Notes under the pieces: model-generated
Database searches by the model: none
Seen by the model: the letters and a program-made list of their open reading frames with translations, nothing else
Told to the model about the DNA's origin: nothing
Assembly: GCA_010027105.1 (NCBI GenBank)
Contig: RGVT01000135.1
Location: 1-7,126, forward strand
Reading direction: 5' to 3'
DNA: 7,126 nt
Origin: Planctomycetia bacterium
GTDB lineage: Bacteria; Planctomycetota; Planctomycetia; Pirellulales; UBA1268
Part shown: positions 1 through 6,197 of the stretch, one piece after another
Layout of the letters: each line of letters starts with the position of its first letter
How positions within the stretch are numbered: the stretch's first letter is position 1
Position numbers and translations under genes: made by a program

Positions 1-373
1 ACCCGCGGCCGAGCAGGTGCACGTCGGGCAGGCTGCCGGGCCGCACGAGCCACGCCGACGCCGCCGGCAGCGCGACCACGACGGCGAGCGCGGCCACGAT
101 CAGCTGCCACACGCCGTGCTGCGGCCGCTTCGCCCCCAACAGCGACATCGCGGGGCAGACGGCGAGCGCCGCCACCACCAGCCGTGCCCGGGCCGCCGCG
201 GCGGGCGTCGCGAGCAGCCCGGCCGCCTGGCCGGCGCCGTCGGCCGCGAGCGCGAGGCAGGCCGCGATCCCCCACCAGGCGGCGGGCACGGCCGTCGACC
301 CGCGCACGCGGTGCGCCGCGGTGATCGCGGCGACCGCCGCGATCACCCCTGCGACGGCGGTCACAAGCGGCAT
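1..373 (-). CDS. Partial multi-pass membrane protein, function unknown (C-terminus off window)
   Basis: I do not recognise a function. Reading the minus strand from an ATG at 373 gives 124 codons open to the left edge, so the C-terminus is missing. Hydrophobic stretches lie at about residues 2-20, 31-45, 63-79 and 89-109, which suggests about four membrane segments so far. Residues 73-92 hold a conserved-looking block (CPAMSLLGAKRPQ..WQLIV) at the edge of the third and fourth segments. I recall similar blocks in planctomycete hypothetical membrane proteins, but this is memory, not a search. An ATG also sits at 376, but the AGGAGG at 378-383 is only one base from it and four bases from the ATG at 373, so 373 is the better start. 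The tandem repeat array directly abuts this start. The opposite strand has a long open frame here, but it is Arg/Pro/His-rich and looks like a shadow. Confidence 0.72.
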   Translation of the reverse strand, partial: MPLVTAVAGVIAAVAAITAAHRVRGSTAVPAAWWGIAACLALAADGAGQAAGLLATPAAAARARLVVAALAVCPAMSLLGAKRPQHGVWQLIVAALAVVVALPAASAWLVRPGSLPDVHLLGRG

Positions 374-377
374 CATT

Positions 378-383
378 CCTCCT
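378..383 (-). promoter_or_regulatory. Shine-Dalgarno site AGGAGG inside a repeat unit
   Basis: On the minus strand AGGAGG is followed by A, ATG (374-376) and then ATG (371-373). The spacing is one base to the first ATG and four to the second, which favours the second. The site lies inside the first 39-bp repeat unit. The second unit carries a near copy (GGGAGG) in the same position before another ATG at 413-415. Confidence 0.6.
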
Positions 384-395
384 GCCAAACCGTAG

Positions 396-413
396 GACAG
401 GCTTCAGCCTGTC
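396..413. repeat. Perfect palindrome, REP-like hairpin copy 1
   Basis: Two 8-bp arms (396-403 and 406-413) flank a TC centre, so as RNA this is a 7-bp stem with a four-base loop. It is preceded by GTAG at 392-395. It is not followed by a T-run on the plus strand, so it is a poor rho-independent terminator. Confidence 0.8.
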
Positions 414-434
414 ATTCCTCCCACCACTCCGTAG

Positions 435-452
435 GACAGGCTTCAGCCTGTC
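435..452. repeat. Perfect palindrome, REP-like hairpin copy 2
   Basis: This is identical to the palindrome at 396-413 and lies exactly 39 bases downstream in the same orientation. GTAG precedes it at 431-434. The identity of both core copies suggests recent duplication or strong sequence constraint, while the spacers between them differ. Confidence 0.8.
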
Positions 453-468
453 ACTCTTCCTGCCAAAC

Positions 469-589
469 CCTGCCGATCGTAGCGGTCGGGCAGAATCGCC
501 GGGAAATCTTCGCGGCGACCCGGGCGACCGTCGATACTCCGCGGAGGCAGGGCCGTGGCCGGCACCTCCCCCGATTCCGGAATCACTGC
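469..589. other. Intergenic region between repeat array and small exported protein
   Basis: This is about 120 bp without a recognisable gene. It should hold the promoter of the plus-strand small protein and part of the leader of the minus-strand membrane-protein gene. I see no clear -35/-10 pair, operator or terminator in it. Confidence 0.4.
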
Positions 590-937
590 ATGCGGTTCTT
601 CTCAGCGGTGCGGCCCTGCCGCCGGGCGCGGCTCTCGCTCGTGGTCGCGGCGGCGCTCGGCGCGGTGCACGGCGTCGTGCCCCCGGCGCGGGCGATCGAG
701 ATGTTCACCTACTTCGGCGACGGCAGCCGGATCGGCCTGCCGAGCCTGGAGGTGCCGATCGAGGCCTACCCCGGCATCCCGCTGCGGAGCGACCGGATCC
801 GGGCCCGCAACCGGGCCCTGGCCGCGCGGCGCGGCATGCCGGCCCCGCCGGCTGGCGCGCTGCGGCCGGCCCGCGGGATCACGATCCGCACCATGCCGGC
901 CCCCGAGGCGATTCCGGTGGCGCCGGAGCCCAGGTGA
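590..937 (+). CDS. Small exported protein of unknown function (115 aa)
   Basis: I do not recognise the family. The protein has a clear Sec-type signal peptide: a basic N-region (residues 1-15, with RPCRRARL), a hydrophobic core at about 16-30, and a likely AxA cleavage at PPARA before IEMFTYF (about residue 35). The mature part is about 80 residues. It opens with a compact block (residues 36-66, IEMFTYFGDGSRIGLPSLEV and on to PGIP) that looks selected, followed by an Arg/Ala-rich stretch (about 66-95) and a Pro/Ala-rich tail. The ATG at 590 fits the signal peptide, but no strong Shine-Dalgarno precedes it. The frame stays open much further upstream, where the translation is low-complexity. 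The gene converges on the TPR gene with a 9-bp gap and no visible terminator. Confidence 0.6.
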   Translation: MRFFSAVRPCRRARLSLVVAAALGAVHGVVPPARAIEMFTYFGDGSRIGLPSLEVPIEAYPGIPLRSDRIRARNRALAARRGMPAPPAGALRPARGITIRTMPAPEAIPVAPEPR

Positions 938-946
938 ACGCGGGCG

Positions 947-2304
947 TCAGCCGGCTTCCTTCTTGAGCTTCGCGAGCAGGTCGACGGCGTCGGGCCGCGT
1001 CGCGAACATCGGCTCGTTGGCGAGCACCTCCTCGAGGATCTTGCGGGCGCGGTCGCGCTCGCCGCGGTCGGAGAGGAGCTTGGCCACGTAGTAGGCGCCG
1101 TCGGTGGTGAGGGCGTTGTTCTGCGTGATCTGGGCGAGGATCTTCTCCGCGTCCTCGCGCCGGCCGAGCTTGTAGTAGACCCAGGCCAGGGTCGTGAGCG
1201 CGTTGACCTGCTGCGGAGAGTTCTCGCGGTGCATCGCCACGTTGGCCTCGGCCGCGAATCCTTGTCGTCGCTCTCGATCAGCACCAGGGCGAGCGAATTC
1301 GAGGCTGGGAAATTGCTCGGCGACTGGACGTGGGCGTCGTAGAAGAACCGTTCCGCCGCCGCGTAGTCGCGGGAGACGCGGGCGATCGCCCCACGGACCA
1401 CCCGCCCCTCGAGGCTCTTGGGGTCGAGCTTGAGGGCGTCGTCGGCGATCGCCTTGGCCCGTTCGAGGTCGCTCTGGCCGAGGTACCACTGCGAGGCGGC
1501 CAGCAGCACGGCCGGATCCTTGGGCGCCTCCTTGATGGCGGCCTCGATCAGCTTCTTGGCCGTCTCGCGCTTCTTGGCGTCGTCGTAGAGGCGGGCCATC
1601 GCCAGCTCCGGCTGCACGGCCTTGGCGTCGAGCTTCTTGGCCTCGCGGAACTGTTCGAGCGCCTCCTGCGGCTTGCTCAACTGGAAGAGCACGATGCCCA
1701 TCCGCTGGTGGGCGCTGGCGTTGTCGGGATCGAGCTCGATCCAGGCCTTGAGGTGCTTCTGGGCCGTCTCCCACTGCTTGCGGGCCTCGGCGACGGCGGC
1801 GCTGCCGGCGTTGCAGCGGATGTCGAAATCCCGCTTCCGCTTCGGGTTCTCGGTGAACTCCGCGGCCAGCCGCGTGGCCTGCTGGAACAGCATGTCGGCG
1901 TCGGTGATCCGCCGCTCCTGGAAGGCCAGGTCGCCGAGCATCAGGAACGGCTCCGGGTCCTTGGCGAACTTGACGACGCAGTCCTCGAGTTCGCCGCGGG
2001 CCGGGCCGAGCTGGTTCACGCTCAGCCACAGCATCGCCATCATCACGCCGGGGGGCGGCATCTTGGCGTTGTTGTTCTTGACCCGCTCGAGGATCGCGCG
2101 GCAGCCGTCGATGTCGCGGTCGCGGAAGCGGTTGATGGCGCCGGTCACCTCCTGGTTCTGGGAGTCGTCGGAGACGGCCTTGCCGATCAGGGTCTGGGCC
2201 GTCACCTGGGCCGCGGCCGGCCGGGCCGCGACGACCCCCGCCAGGCACGCCGCCGCCGCGCAGAGCCCCGTGATGCCGCCGTGGAATCGAAGCCCCCGTG
2301 CCAT
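947..2304 (-). pseudogene. Exported TPR-repeat protein, interrupted by a frameshift near 1255
   Basis: This is a secreted or periplasmic tetratricopeptide-repeat protein, so probably a protein-protein scaffold; its partner is unknown. The ATG at 2304 is preceded by AGGAGA (2312-2317, 7-base spacing). A signal peptide covers residues 1-33 (hydrophobic GLCAAAACLAGVVAA, then PAAAQ). TPR-type helix pairs follow from about residue 100, clearest at 196-229 (NASAHQRMGIVLFQL..ALEQFREAKKLD), 231-262, 264-297 and 298-330. The good frame runs to LALVLIESDDKD (residue 349, at 1258-1260). It then loses sense, while the frame ending in the TGA at 947-949 takes over with AAEANVAMHREN..TLAWVYYKLGRREDAE. The span is 1358 bp, one base short of 453 codons. 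The C-terminal 102 residues still look fully coding, so the lesion is recent, a deletion of 3n+1 bases, or a sequence error. Confidence 0.8.
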
Positions 2305-2413
2305 CTGTTCGTCTCCTGTGTGAATGTCGTGAGGCAGTCCCTCCCGACGCCCGATTACTGTACCCTCACGGGTCCATTTTTGCCACAACGCGGTGCATGC
2401 AGAGGCCTGGCTG
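2305..2413. promoter_or_regulatory. Divergent intergenic region between TPR gene and ABC permease
   Basis: About 109 bp separate the two start codons, so both promoters should lie here. It is less GC-rich than the genes in its middle (2351-2390). The inverted repeat ACCC-TCAC-GGGT lies at 2362-2373. The nonamer CTGTACCCT (2358-2366) recurs in the other divergent region at 4994-5002. On the minus strand it reads AGGGTACAG, and TACAGT at 2356-2361 could serve as a -10 box for the TPR gene. No -35 box is convincing, so the promoter call is only tentative. Confidence 0.35.
2312..2317 (-). promoter_or_regulatory. Shine-Dalgarno site of the exported TPR gene
   Basis: AGGAGA on the minus strand lies seven bases before the ATG at 2302-2304. 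It fixes the start of the TPR protein directly in front of its signal peptide and rules out the longer open frame that continues upstream into the divergent permease gene. Confidence 0.7.
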
Positions 2414-4084
2414 ATGTTCGTCGGTGCGGTTCTGGAACGGGAACTCAGGTTCGCTCCCCGGTCGCGCGGGCTGTTCGTGGCCCGGGCCGTGTACGCCGGG
2501 GCGCTCCTGGCGATCATCGCCACCTGCTGGCTGGTGGTGACGGGCACGCGGTCGGTGACGACGGCGGGCGACACGGCCCGCTTCGGGGCCACCCTGCTGC
2601 GGATCCTCGGGCCGCTGCAGCTCTGCCTGGCGGTGCTCGCCGCGGCCCTCACCGGGGCGGTCGCGGTGACCACCGAGAAGGACAGGCGCACGCTCGAACT
2701 GCTGCTCGTGAGCCGGATCTCCGACGCGGAGCTCGTGTTCGGCAAGCTGGCCGCGAGCCTGGTGCGCGTGCTTTTGCTGCTCGTGTCGGCGGTGCCGGTG
2801 TTCGCGATCGCGGGGCTCTTCGGCGGCGTCGCGCCGGGTCAGCTCGCGCGGCTCTTCGCCGTGACGGCGGCCGCGGCGCTCGCCGCGGCGAGCATCTCGA
2901 CCACCGTCGCCTTCTGGAAGGACACGACGTTCCAGACGCTGGCGATCACGCTGTTCGCGCTGGTGGCGTGGCTGGCCGCCGGCGAGGTGGCCGCGGCCCG
3001 GGCGGGCCTGGCGGCCGGGGCGGTCGTCTCGCCCGCGCGGGCCGCGTTCGCGGCGCTCGATCCGGCGGCGGCCGGACTGCTGCCCCCGTTTCTCGCCGTG
3101 TGCGCGGGAATCCTGGCCGTCACCGGCACGATCGCCGTCGCCAGCGTGCGCCGCTGGAACGTCGCCGGTGAAGCCCGGCGCCGGGAGGCGGCCCCGGCGT
3201 CGGGCGCACGCCGCCCGGCCCGCGAGGTGTGGGCCAACCCGATCCTGTGGCGGGAGATCCGCACCCGGGCCTACGGCCGGGCGATCGTGGTGGTGCGGCT
3301 GGCCTGGCTCGCCCTGTTCGTGGCGGCGGTGGCGGGCGTGGTGCACGAGGCGCGGGCGGCCCGGCCCGACCGGTTCGCGATCGCCGTGGCGGTGGTGCCG
3401 ATGGCGCTGGCGAGCCTCGTGGCCGTGGCCGCCCTCGCCGTCACGAGCGTGACCACCGAGCGCGACCGCGGGGCGCTCGACCTCCTGCTCGTCAGCGACC
3501 TCGAGCCGGCCGAGTTCGTGTGGGGAAAATTGGGGGGCGTGCTCGTCGTGGCCCGCGAACTCGTGGTGCTGCCCTTGGCGCTCGCCGCGGCGCTCGCGAT
3601 GGCCGGCCTCGTGAGCGTGGAGAACGCCCTCTACCTCGCCGTCGGCATGGCGATCCTCCTGTTCTTCGCGGCGGTGCTCGGATTCCACGTCGGGCTCTCC
3701 TACCCGTCGTCGCGCCGCGCGATCGCAGTGGCCCTCGGCACCGTGGCCTTCCTCTTCGTCGGCGTGGCCACCGTGATGCGGATCATGGTGGCCTTCGGCT
3801 CGAGCTTCGAGCTCCAATTGGCCCCCTTCCTGGCGGCGATCGTGGGAGGGGCCGTGGGCCTCTATGCCGCGCTCTCGGCCCGCAACCCCTCGCCGGCGAT
3901 CGCCTGGGCGTCGGCCCTGCTGCCGGCGCTGACGTTCGTGGCGATCACCGGCTTCCTGCAGGGGCAGACGCTGCAGGTGGTGCTCGTCACGGCGGTGGCC
4001 TACGGCTTCGCCACGCTGGCGCTCCTCGTGCCGGCGATCGGCGCGTTCGACCTGCTCACGGGCCGCACCACTACCGGCGCATGA
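2414..4084 (+). CDS. ABC-2 type transporter permease, two tandem permease units (556 aa)
   Basis: This is an integral inner-membrane protein that should work with a separate ABC ATPase; the substrate is unknown. Two halves repeat the same plan. Each begins with an amphipathic segment (LERELRFAPRSRG at 8-19; NPILWREIRTRAYG at 275-288), then two membrane helices, then the coupling block characteristic of ABC-2 permeases (VTTEKDRRTLELLLVS..GKL at 85-112; VTTERDRGALDLLLVS..GKL at 346-373), then more helices. The two 28-residue blocks share 18 residues at an offset of 261. The ATG at 2414 has AGAGG at 2401-2405 and gives the MFV..LERELR start I recall for planctomycete homologues. A GTG at 2393 would add seven residues but lacks a ribosome binding site. 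No ATPase gene is in the window. The last 14 bp overlap the 3' end of the convergent TPR gene. Confidence 0.85.
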   Translation: MFVGAVLERELRFAPRSRGLFVARAVYAGALLAIIATCWLVVTGTRSVTTAGDTARFGATLLRILGPLQLCLAVLAAALTGAVAVTTEKDRRTLELLLVSRISDAELVFGKLAASLVRVLLLLVSAVPVFAIAGLFGGVAPGQLARLFAVTAAAALAAASISTTVAFWKDTTFQTLAITLFALVAWLAAGEVAAARAGLAAGAVVSPARAAFAALDPAAAGLLPPFLAVCAGILAVTGTIAVASVRRWNVAGEARRREAAPASGARRPAREVWANPILWREIRTRAYGRAIVVVRLAWLALFVAAVAGVVHEARAARPDRFAIAVAVVPMALASLVAVAALAVTSVTTERDRGALDLLLVSDLEPAEFVWGKLGGVLVVARELVVLPLALAAALAMAGLVSVENALYLAVGMAILLFFAAVLGFHVGLSYPSSRRAIAVALGTVAFLFVGVATVMRIMVAFGSSFELQLAPFLAAIVGGAVGLYAALSARNPSPAIAWASALLPALTFVAITGFLQGQTLQVVLVTAVAYGFATLALLVPAIGAFDLLTGRTTTGA

Positions 4085-4877
4085 CGTCGGGCCCGGCCGC
4101 CGGCGTGGAGAGCGCGGCGATGCGGGCCTCGAGGTCGGGGCTCGGGCCGCCGCGGGCCACCGCCTGGCGGTAGCTCTCGAGCGCGTCGAGCCGGCGGCCG
4201 AGCGACTCCTGCGCCAGCCCCTCGAGCGCGAGGACGTGGGCCGGCGTCTGGCCGGGCCCGTAGGTCTCGCCGAGGATCGCCAGCGTGGCCAGGCAGCGCT
4301 GCGGGCGGCCGAGCCGGCGATAGACCTCGGCCGTGTCGAGGAGGGCGTCGCGGTCGTCGGGATCGAGGGCCAGCGCCCGGTGGAAGTCGGCCAGCGCGTC
4401 GTCGGGTCGGCCCCGGGCGAGCGCCACCTGGCCGCGCAGCCGCCAGGCGGCCGCCGAGGCGGGCGCGGCAGCCGCTGCCGCCGCGGCCAGGCGGTCGGCG
4501 TCGTCGAGCAGGCCGAGCTCCATGTACATCCTCCCCCCGTCGAGGCACAGCGGCATCTCCCCCGGCGAGAGCCGCAGCGCCTCCGAGATCTGCTTCACCG
4601 CCTCCATCCGCTCCCCGCGGCGCCAGAGCACGTCGGCGTAGTGCCGGCGGGCCTCGACGTCGGTGGGGCAGGCCTTCACGGCCCGCTCGAGCAGCCGTTC
4701 GGCGTGGGCGAGGTCGTTGCGGTCGGCCGCCGAGAGCCCCTCGTTGGACAGCCGGCGGGCCACCGCGAGGTCCTGCGGCACCGGGCCGCGCGGCACGAGC
4801 CTGCAACCCGGCCCGAGCGCCGCGACGACGAGCGCGGCGCCGGCCCAGGGCACGCGAGCAGGCAGCGGAGGCTTCAC
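4071..4877 (-). CDS. TPR-repeat protein, probable lipoprotein (268 aa)
   Basis: The N-terminus (residues 1-25) is a short signal sequence with hydrophobic WAGAALVVAALGPGC. Cys25 could be lipidated, but GPGC is a weak lipobox because the -3 position is Gly, so a plain anchor or signal peptide is possible. The rest is almost all TPR helices: about 44-77 (NEGLSAADRNDLAHAERLLERA), 78-110, 111-140, 144-177 (the clearest, ending DFHRALALDPDDRDA), 178-205 and 214-245. An alanine-only run (131-138) lies at the end of the third repeat. The role is presumably envelope scaffolding; no partner is evident. The GTG at 4877 is the most upstream start in frame. GGAGG at 4901-4905 is too far away (23 bases) to be its ribosome binding site, so the start is uncertain by some codons. 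The TAG stop at 4071-4073 lies inside the end of the convergent permease gene. Confidence 0.82.
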   Translation of the reverse strand: MKPPLPARVPWAGAALVVAALGPGCRLVPRGPVPQDLAVARRLSNEGLSAADRNDLAHAERLLERAVKACPTDVEARRHYADVLWRRGERMEAVKQISEALRLSPGEMPLCLDGGRMYMELGLLDDADRLAAAAAAAAPASAAAWRLRGQVALARGRPDDALADFHRALALDPDDRDALLDTAEVYRRLGRPQRCLATLAILGETYGPGQTPAHVLALEGLAQESLGRRLDALESYRQAVARGGPSPDLEARIAALSTPAAGPDVMRR

Positions 4878-5012
4878 GACGCCGGGACGGTAGGACTTTT
4901 CCTCCGCCGTCGCAACCGCTCCCGCCGCCGCACGAGACCGCCCGTCTTGCCCCGCCCCCGCGGAGCGCGGCCGGCGGCGCGGCTGCGCGTTTCCTGTACC
5001 CTAGGGGGGGTC
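4878..5012. promoter_or_regulatory. Divergent intergenic region between TPR lipoprotein and sulfotransferase
   Basis: This 135-bp stretch must hold the control elements of both flanking genes. It contains a T-rich patch (TTTTCC, 4897-4902), a very GC-rich middle, and the nonamer CTGTACCCT at 4994-5002, shared with 2358-2366. Right after it comes CCCTAGGGGGGG (4999-5010), which serves as the ribosome binding site of the sulfotransferase. No standard -35/-10 pair stands out. Confidence 0.35.
5003..5010 (+). promoter_or_regulatory. G-rich Shine-Dalgarno site of the sulfotransferase gene
   Basis: AGGGGGGG ends two bases before the ATG at 5013. Pairing through the AGGGG part leaves about five bases of spacing. 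It supports the start at 5013 against the open frame that extends further upstream through low-complexity codons. Confidence 0.55.
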
Positions 5013-6197
5013 ATGACAGCATCTTCGTCCGCCGGCGCGAAGCCCGCCCAGGAATCGTTTCACGCCTACCCGTGGTGGAGCCCGCGGTTCTGGCACGGCA
5101 TGCCGCTGGGCGTGTGGCTCGACCTCCTGCGGGAGCACGGCGGGCGGGCGTCGCCCTCCCGTTGGGGCCTCGTGGGCACCATTACCGCGGCCGCGGCGTT
5201 CAACTCGGTGGCCGAGCCCCTCGCGGCGGCCCGCTTCCGCCGGCGGCTCGCCGCCGCCCCGGCGACGGATCCGCCGCTGTTCATCGTCGGCCACTGGCGG
5301 TCGGGCACGACGCTGATCCACGAGCTCATGATGCTCGACGAGCGGTTCTGCTGCCCGACCACCTACCAGTGCTTCGCGCCGGGGCACTTCCTGCTCACCG
5401 AGCGGTTCGTGACGTCGGCGCTGTCGTGGATCATGCCGGCGAAGCGGCCGATGGACGACGTGGCGGCCGGCTGGCACCGGCCGCAGGAGGACGAGTTCGC
5501 GCTGGCCAACATGGGTTCGCCGTCGCCGTACCGGCGGATGGCGTTCCCGGTCACGAGCCCCGACCGCCCCGAGGCCCTCGACCTCGCCGGGCTCCCACCG
5601 GAGGCGCTCGACGTCTGGAAGCGCAACCTGCGGCGGTTCCTCGCGACGCTCGCGGTCCGCGACCCGCGGCGGCCGGTGCTCAAGAGCCCGCCGCACACGG
5701 CCCGGGTGGGCGTGCTCGCCGGGATGTTTCCGGGGGCGCGGTTCCTGCACGTGGTCCGTGATCCGTTCGTCGTCTTTCCCTCGACGATGCGCTTGTGGCG
5801 GTCGCTGCACCGCTCGCAGGCGCTGCAGGTCGACCGGGGCGAGGCGCTCGAGGGCTACGTGTTCGCGGCGTTCGACGAGATGTACGCGGCCTTCGAGCGC
5901 GACCGGGCGACGCTCGCCCCGGGTCAGCTCCACGAGGTGCGCTACGAGGACCTCCGCACCGACCCGGTGGCCCGGATGCGCGAGGCCTACGATCGCCTCG
6001 GACTCGGCGGCTTCGAGCGCGTGGAGCCGGCGCTCGCCGCACAGGCCGCGTCGATGCGGAACTACCGCACGAACAGGTACGACCCCGACCCGCGGATCGT
6101 GGCCGAGGTCGCCCGCCGCTGGCGGCCGTTCATCGACCGCTACGGGTATCGGCCACCGGACGTGACGGCGCCGTCCACGAGCGCCGCGCGAGCCTGA
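5013..6197 (+). CDS. PAPS-dependent sulfotransferase family protein (394 aa)
   Basis: The protein should transfer a sulfuryl group from PAPS to an unknown acceptor, which could be a glycan, lipid or small molecule. The 5'-phosphosulfate loop is at 90-101 (FIVGHWRSGTTL), with GTT in the family-typical place. LKSPPH at 223-228 precedes a predicted strand (ARFLHVVRDP, 242-251). The 3'-phosphate contacts of the family are expected at Arg249 and Ser257 in VVRDPFVVFPS. VRYEDL at 309-314 is another family hallmark, and NYRTNRY lies near the C-terminus. The set fits the Sulfotransfer_3 type (PF13469 from memory). No signal peptide is seen, although GTITAAAAFNSVAEPL (55-70) is mildly hydrophobic, so it is probably cytoplasmic or membrane-associated. 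The homologous part seems to end at GYRPP (378-382); the last 12 residues are Ser/Ala/Thr-rich and are encoded opposite the flhB-like gene, which it overlaps by 68 bp. Confidence 0.88.
   Translation: MTASSSAGAKPAQESFHAYPWWSPRFWHGMPLGVWLDLLREHGGRASPSRWGLVGTITAAAAFNSVAEPLAAARFRRRLAAAPATDPPLFIVGHWRSGTTLIHELMMLDERFCCPTTYQCFAPGHFLLTERFVTSALSWIMPAKRPMDDVAAGWHRPQEDEFALANMGSPSPYRRMAFPVTSPDRPEALDLAGLPPEALDVWKRNLRRFLATLAVRDPRRPVLKSPPHTARVGVLAGMFPGARFLHVVRDPFVVFPSTMRLWRSLHRSQALQVDRGEALEGYVFAAFDEMYAAFERDRATLAPGQLHEVRYEDLRTDPVARMREAYDRLGLGGFERVEPALAAQAASMRNYRTNRYDPDPRIVAEVARRWRPFIDRYGYRPPDVTAPSTSAARA

Larger units (their letters stand above)
374..468. repeat. 39-bp-period tandem array with two REP-like palindromes
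   Basis: Each unit is a 17-bp spacer followed by a 22-bp core. Unit 1 is 374-412 and unit 2 is 413-451. The two cores (391-412 and 430-451) are identical. A third spacer (452-468) lacks a core. The 11-mer TCCTGCCAAAC occurs at 380-390 and again at 458-468, exactly 78 bases (two periods) apart. Each core begins CGTAG and holds the perfect palindrome gacaggct-tc-agcctgtc. A GTAG tetranucleotide at the foot of a hairpin is the known layout of REP elements mobilised by RAYT (TnpA-REP) transposases. No such transposase is in the window. Both copies point the same way, unlike the inverted pairs of enterobacterial BIMEs. A transcriptional hairpin role is also possible. Confidence 0.8.

Noticed and set aside
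396..452. Rho-independent terminators
   Set aside because: The hairpins are strong, but no T-run follows on either strand, and they sit upstream of start codons rather than after genes.
374..468. CRISPR array
   Set aside because: Only two full repeats with 17-bp related spacers and no cas genes; the spacers are themselves copies of each other.
17..589. Long plus-strand open frame running into the small exported protein
   Set aside because: Its translation is Arg/His/Gly/Pro-rich without domains, it crosses the repeat array, and the minus strand encodes a sensible membrane protein over 1-373. Only the part from the ATG at 590 looks real.
937..947. Bidirectional terminator between the convergent small protein and TPR genes
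   Set aside because: The gap is 9 bp and shows no hairpin or T-run.
1253..1275. Programmed -1 ribosomal frameshift
   Set aside because: No slippery heptamer and no obvious downstream pseudoknot; a simple indel explains the data.
1330..3171. Plus-strand 613-codon open frame
   Set aside because: It is antisense to the exported TPR gene and then out of frame with the permease. The Leu/Gly/Arg-rich composition is typical of a shadow in GC-rich DNA.
3271..3456. Short minus-strand open frame rich in Ala/Thr/Arg
   Set aside because: It is inside the permease gene, has no ribosome binding site and has shadow-like composition.
2366..3817. Minus-strand 483-codon open frame
   Set aside because: The translation is His/Arg/Glu/Gly-rich and low in complexity, and it lies antisense to the well-supported ABC-2 permease.
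4236..5012. Upstream extension of the sulfotransferase frame
   Set aside because: The frame is open but low-complexity, is antisense to a clear TPR protein, and the ATG at 5013 has a G-rich ribosome binding site.
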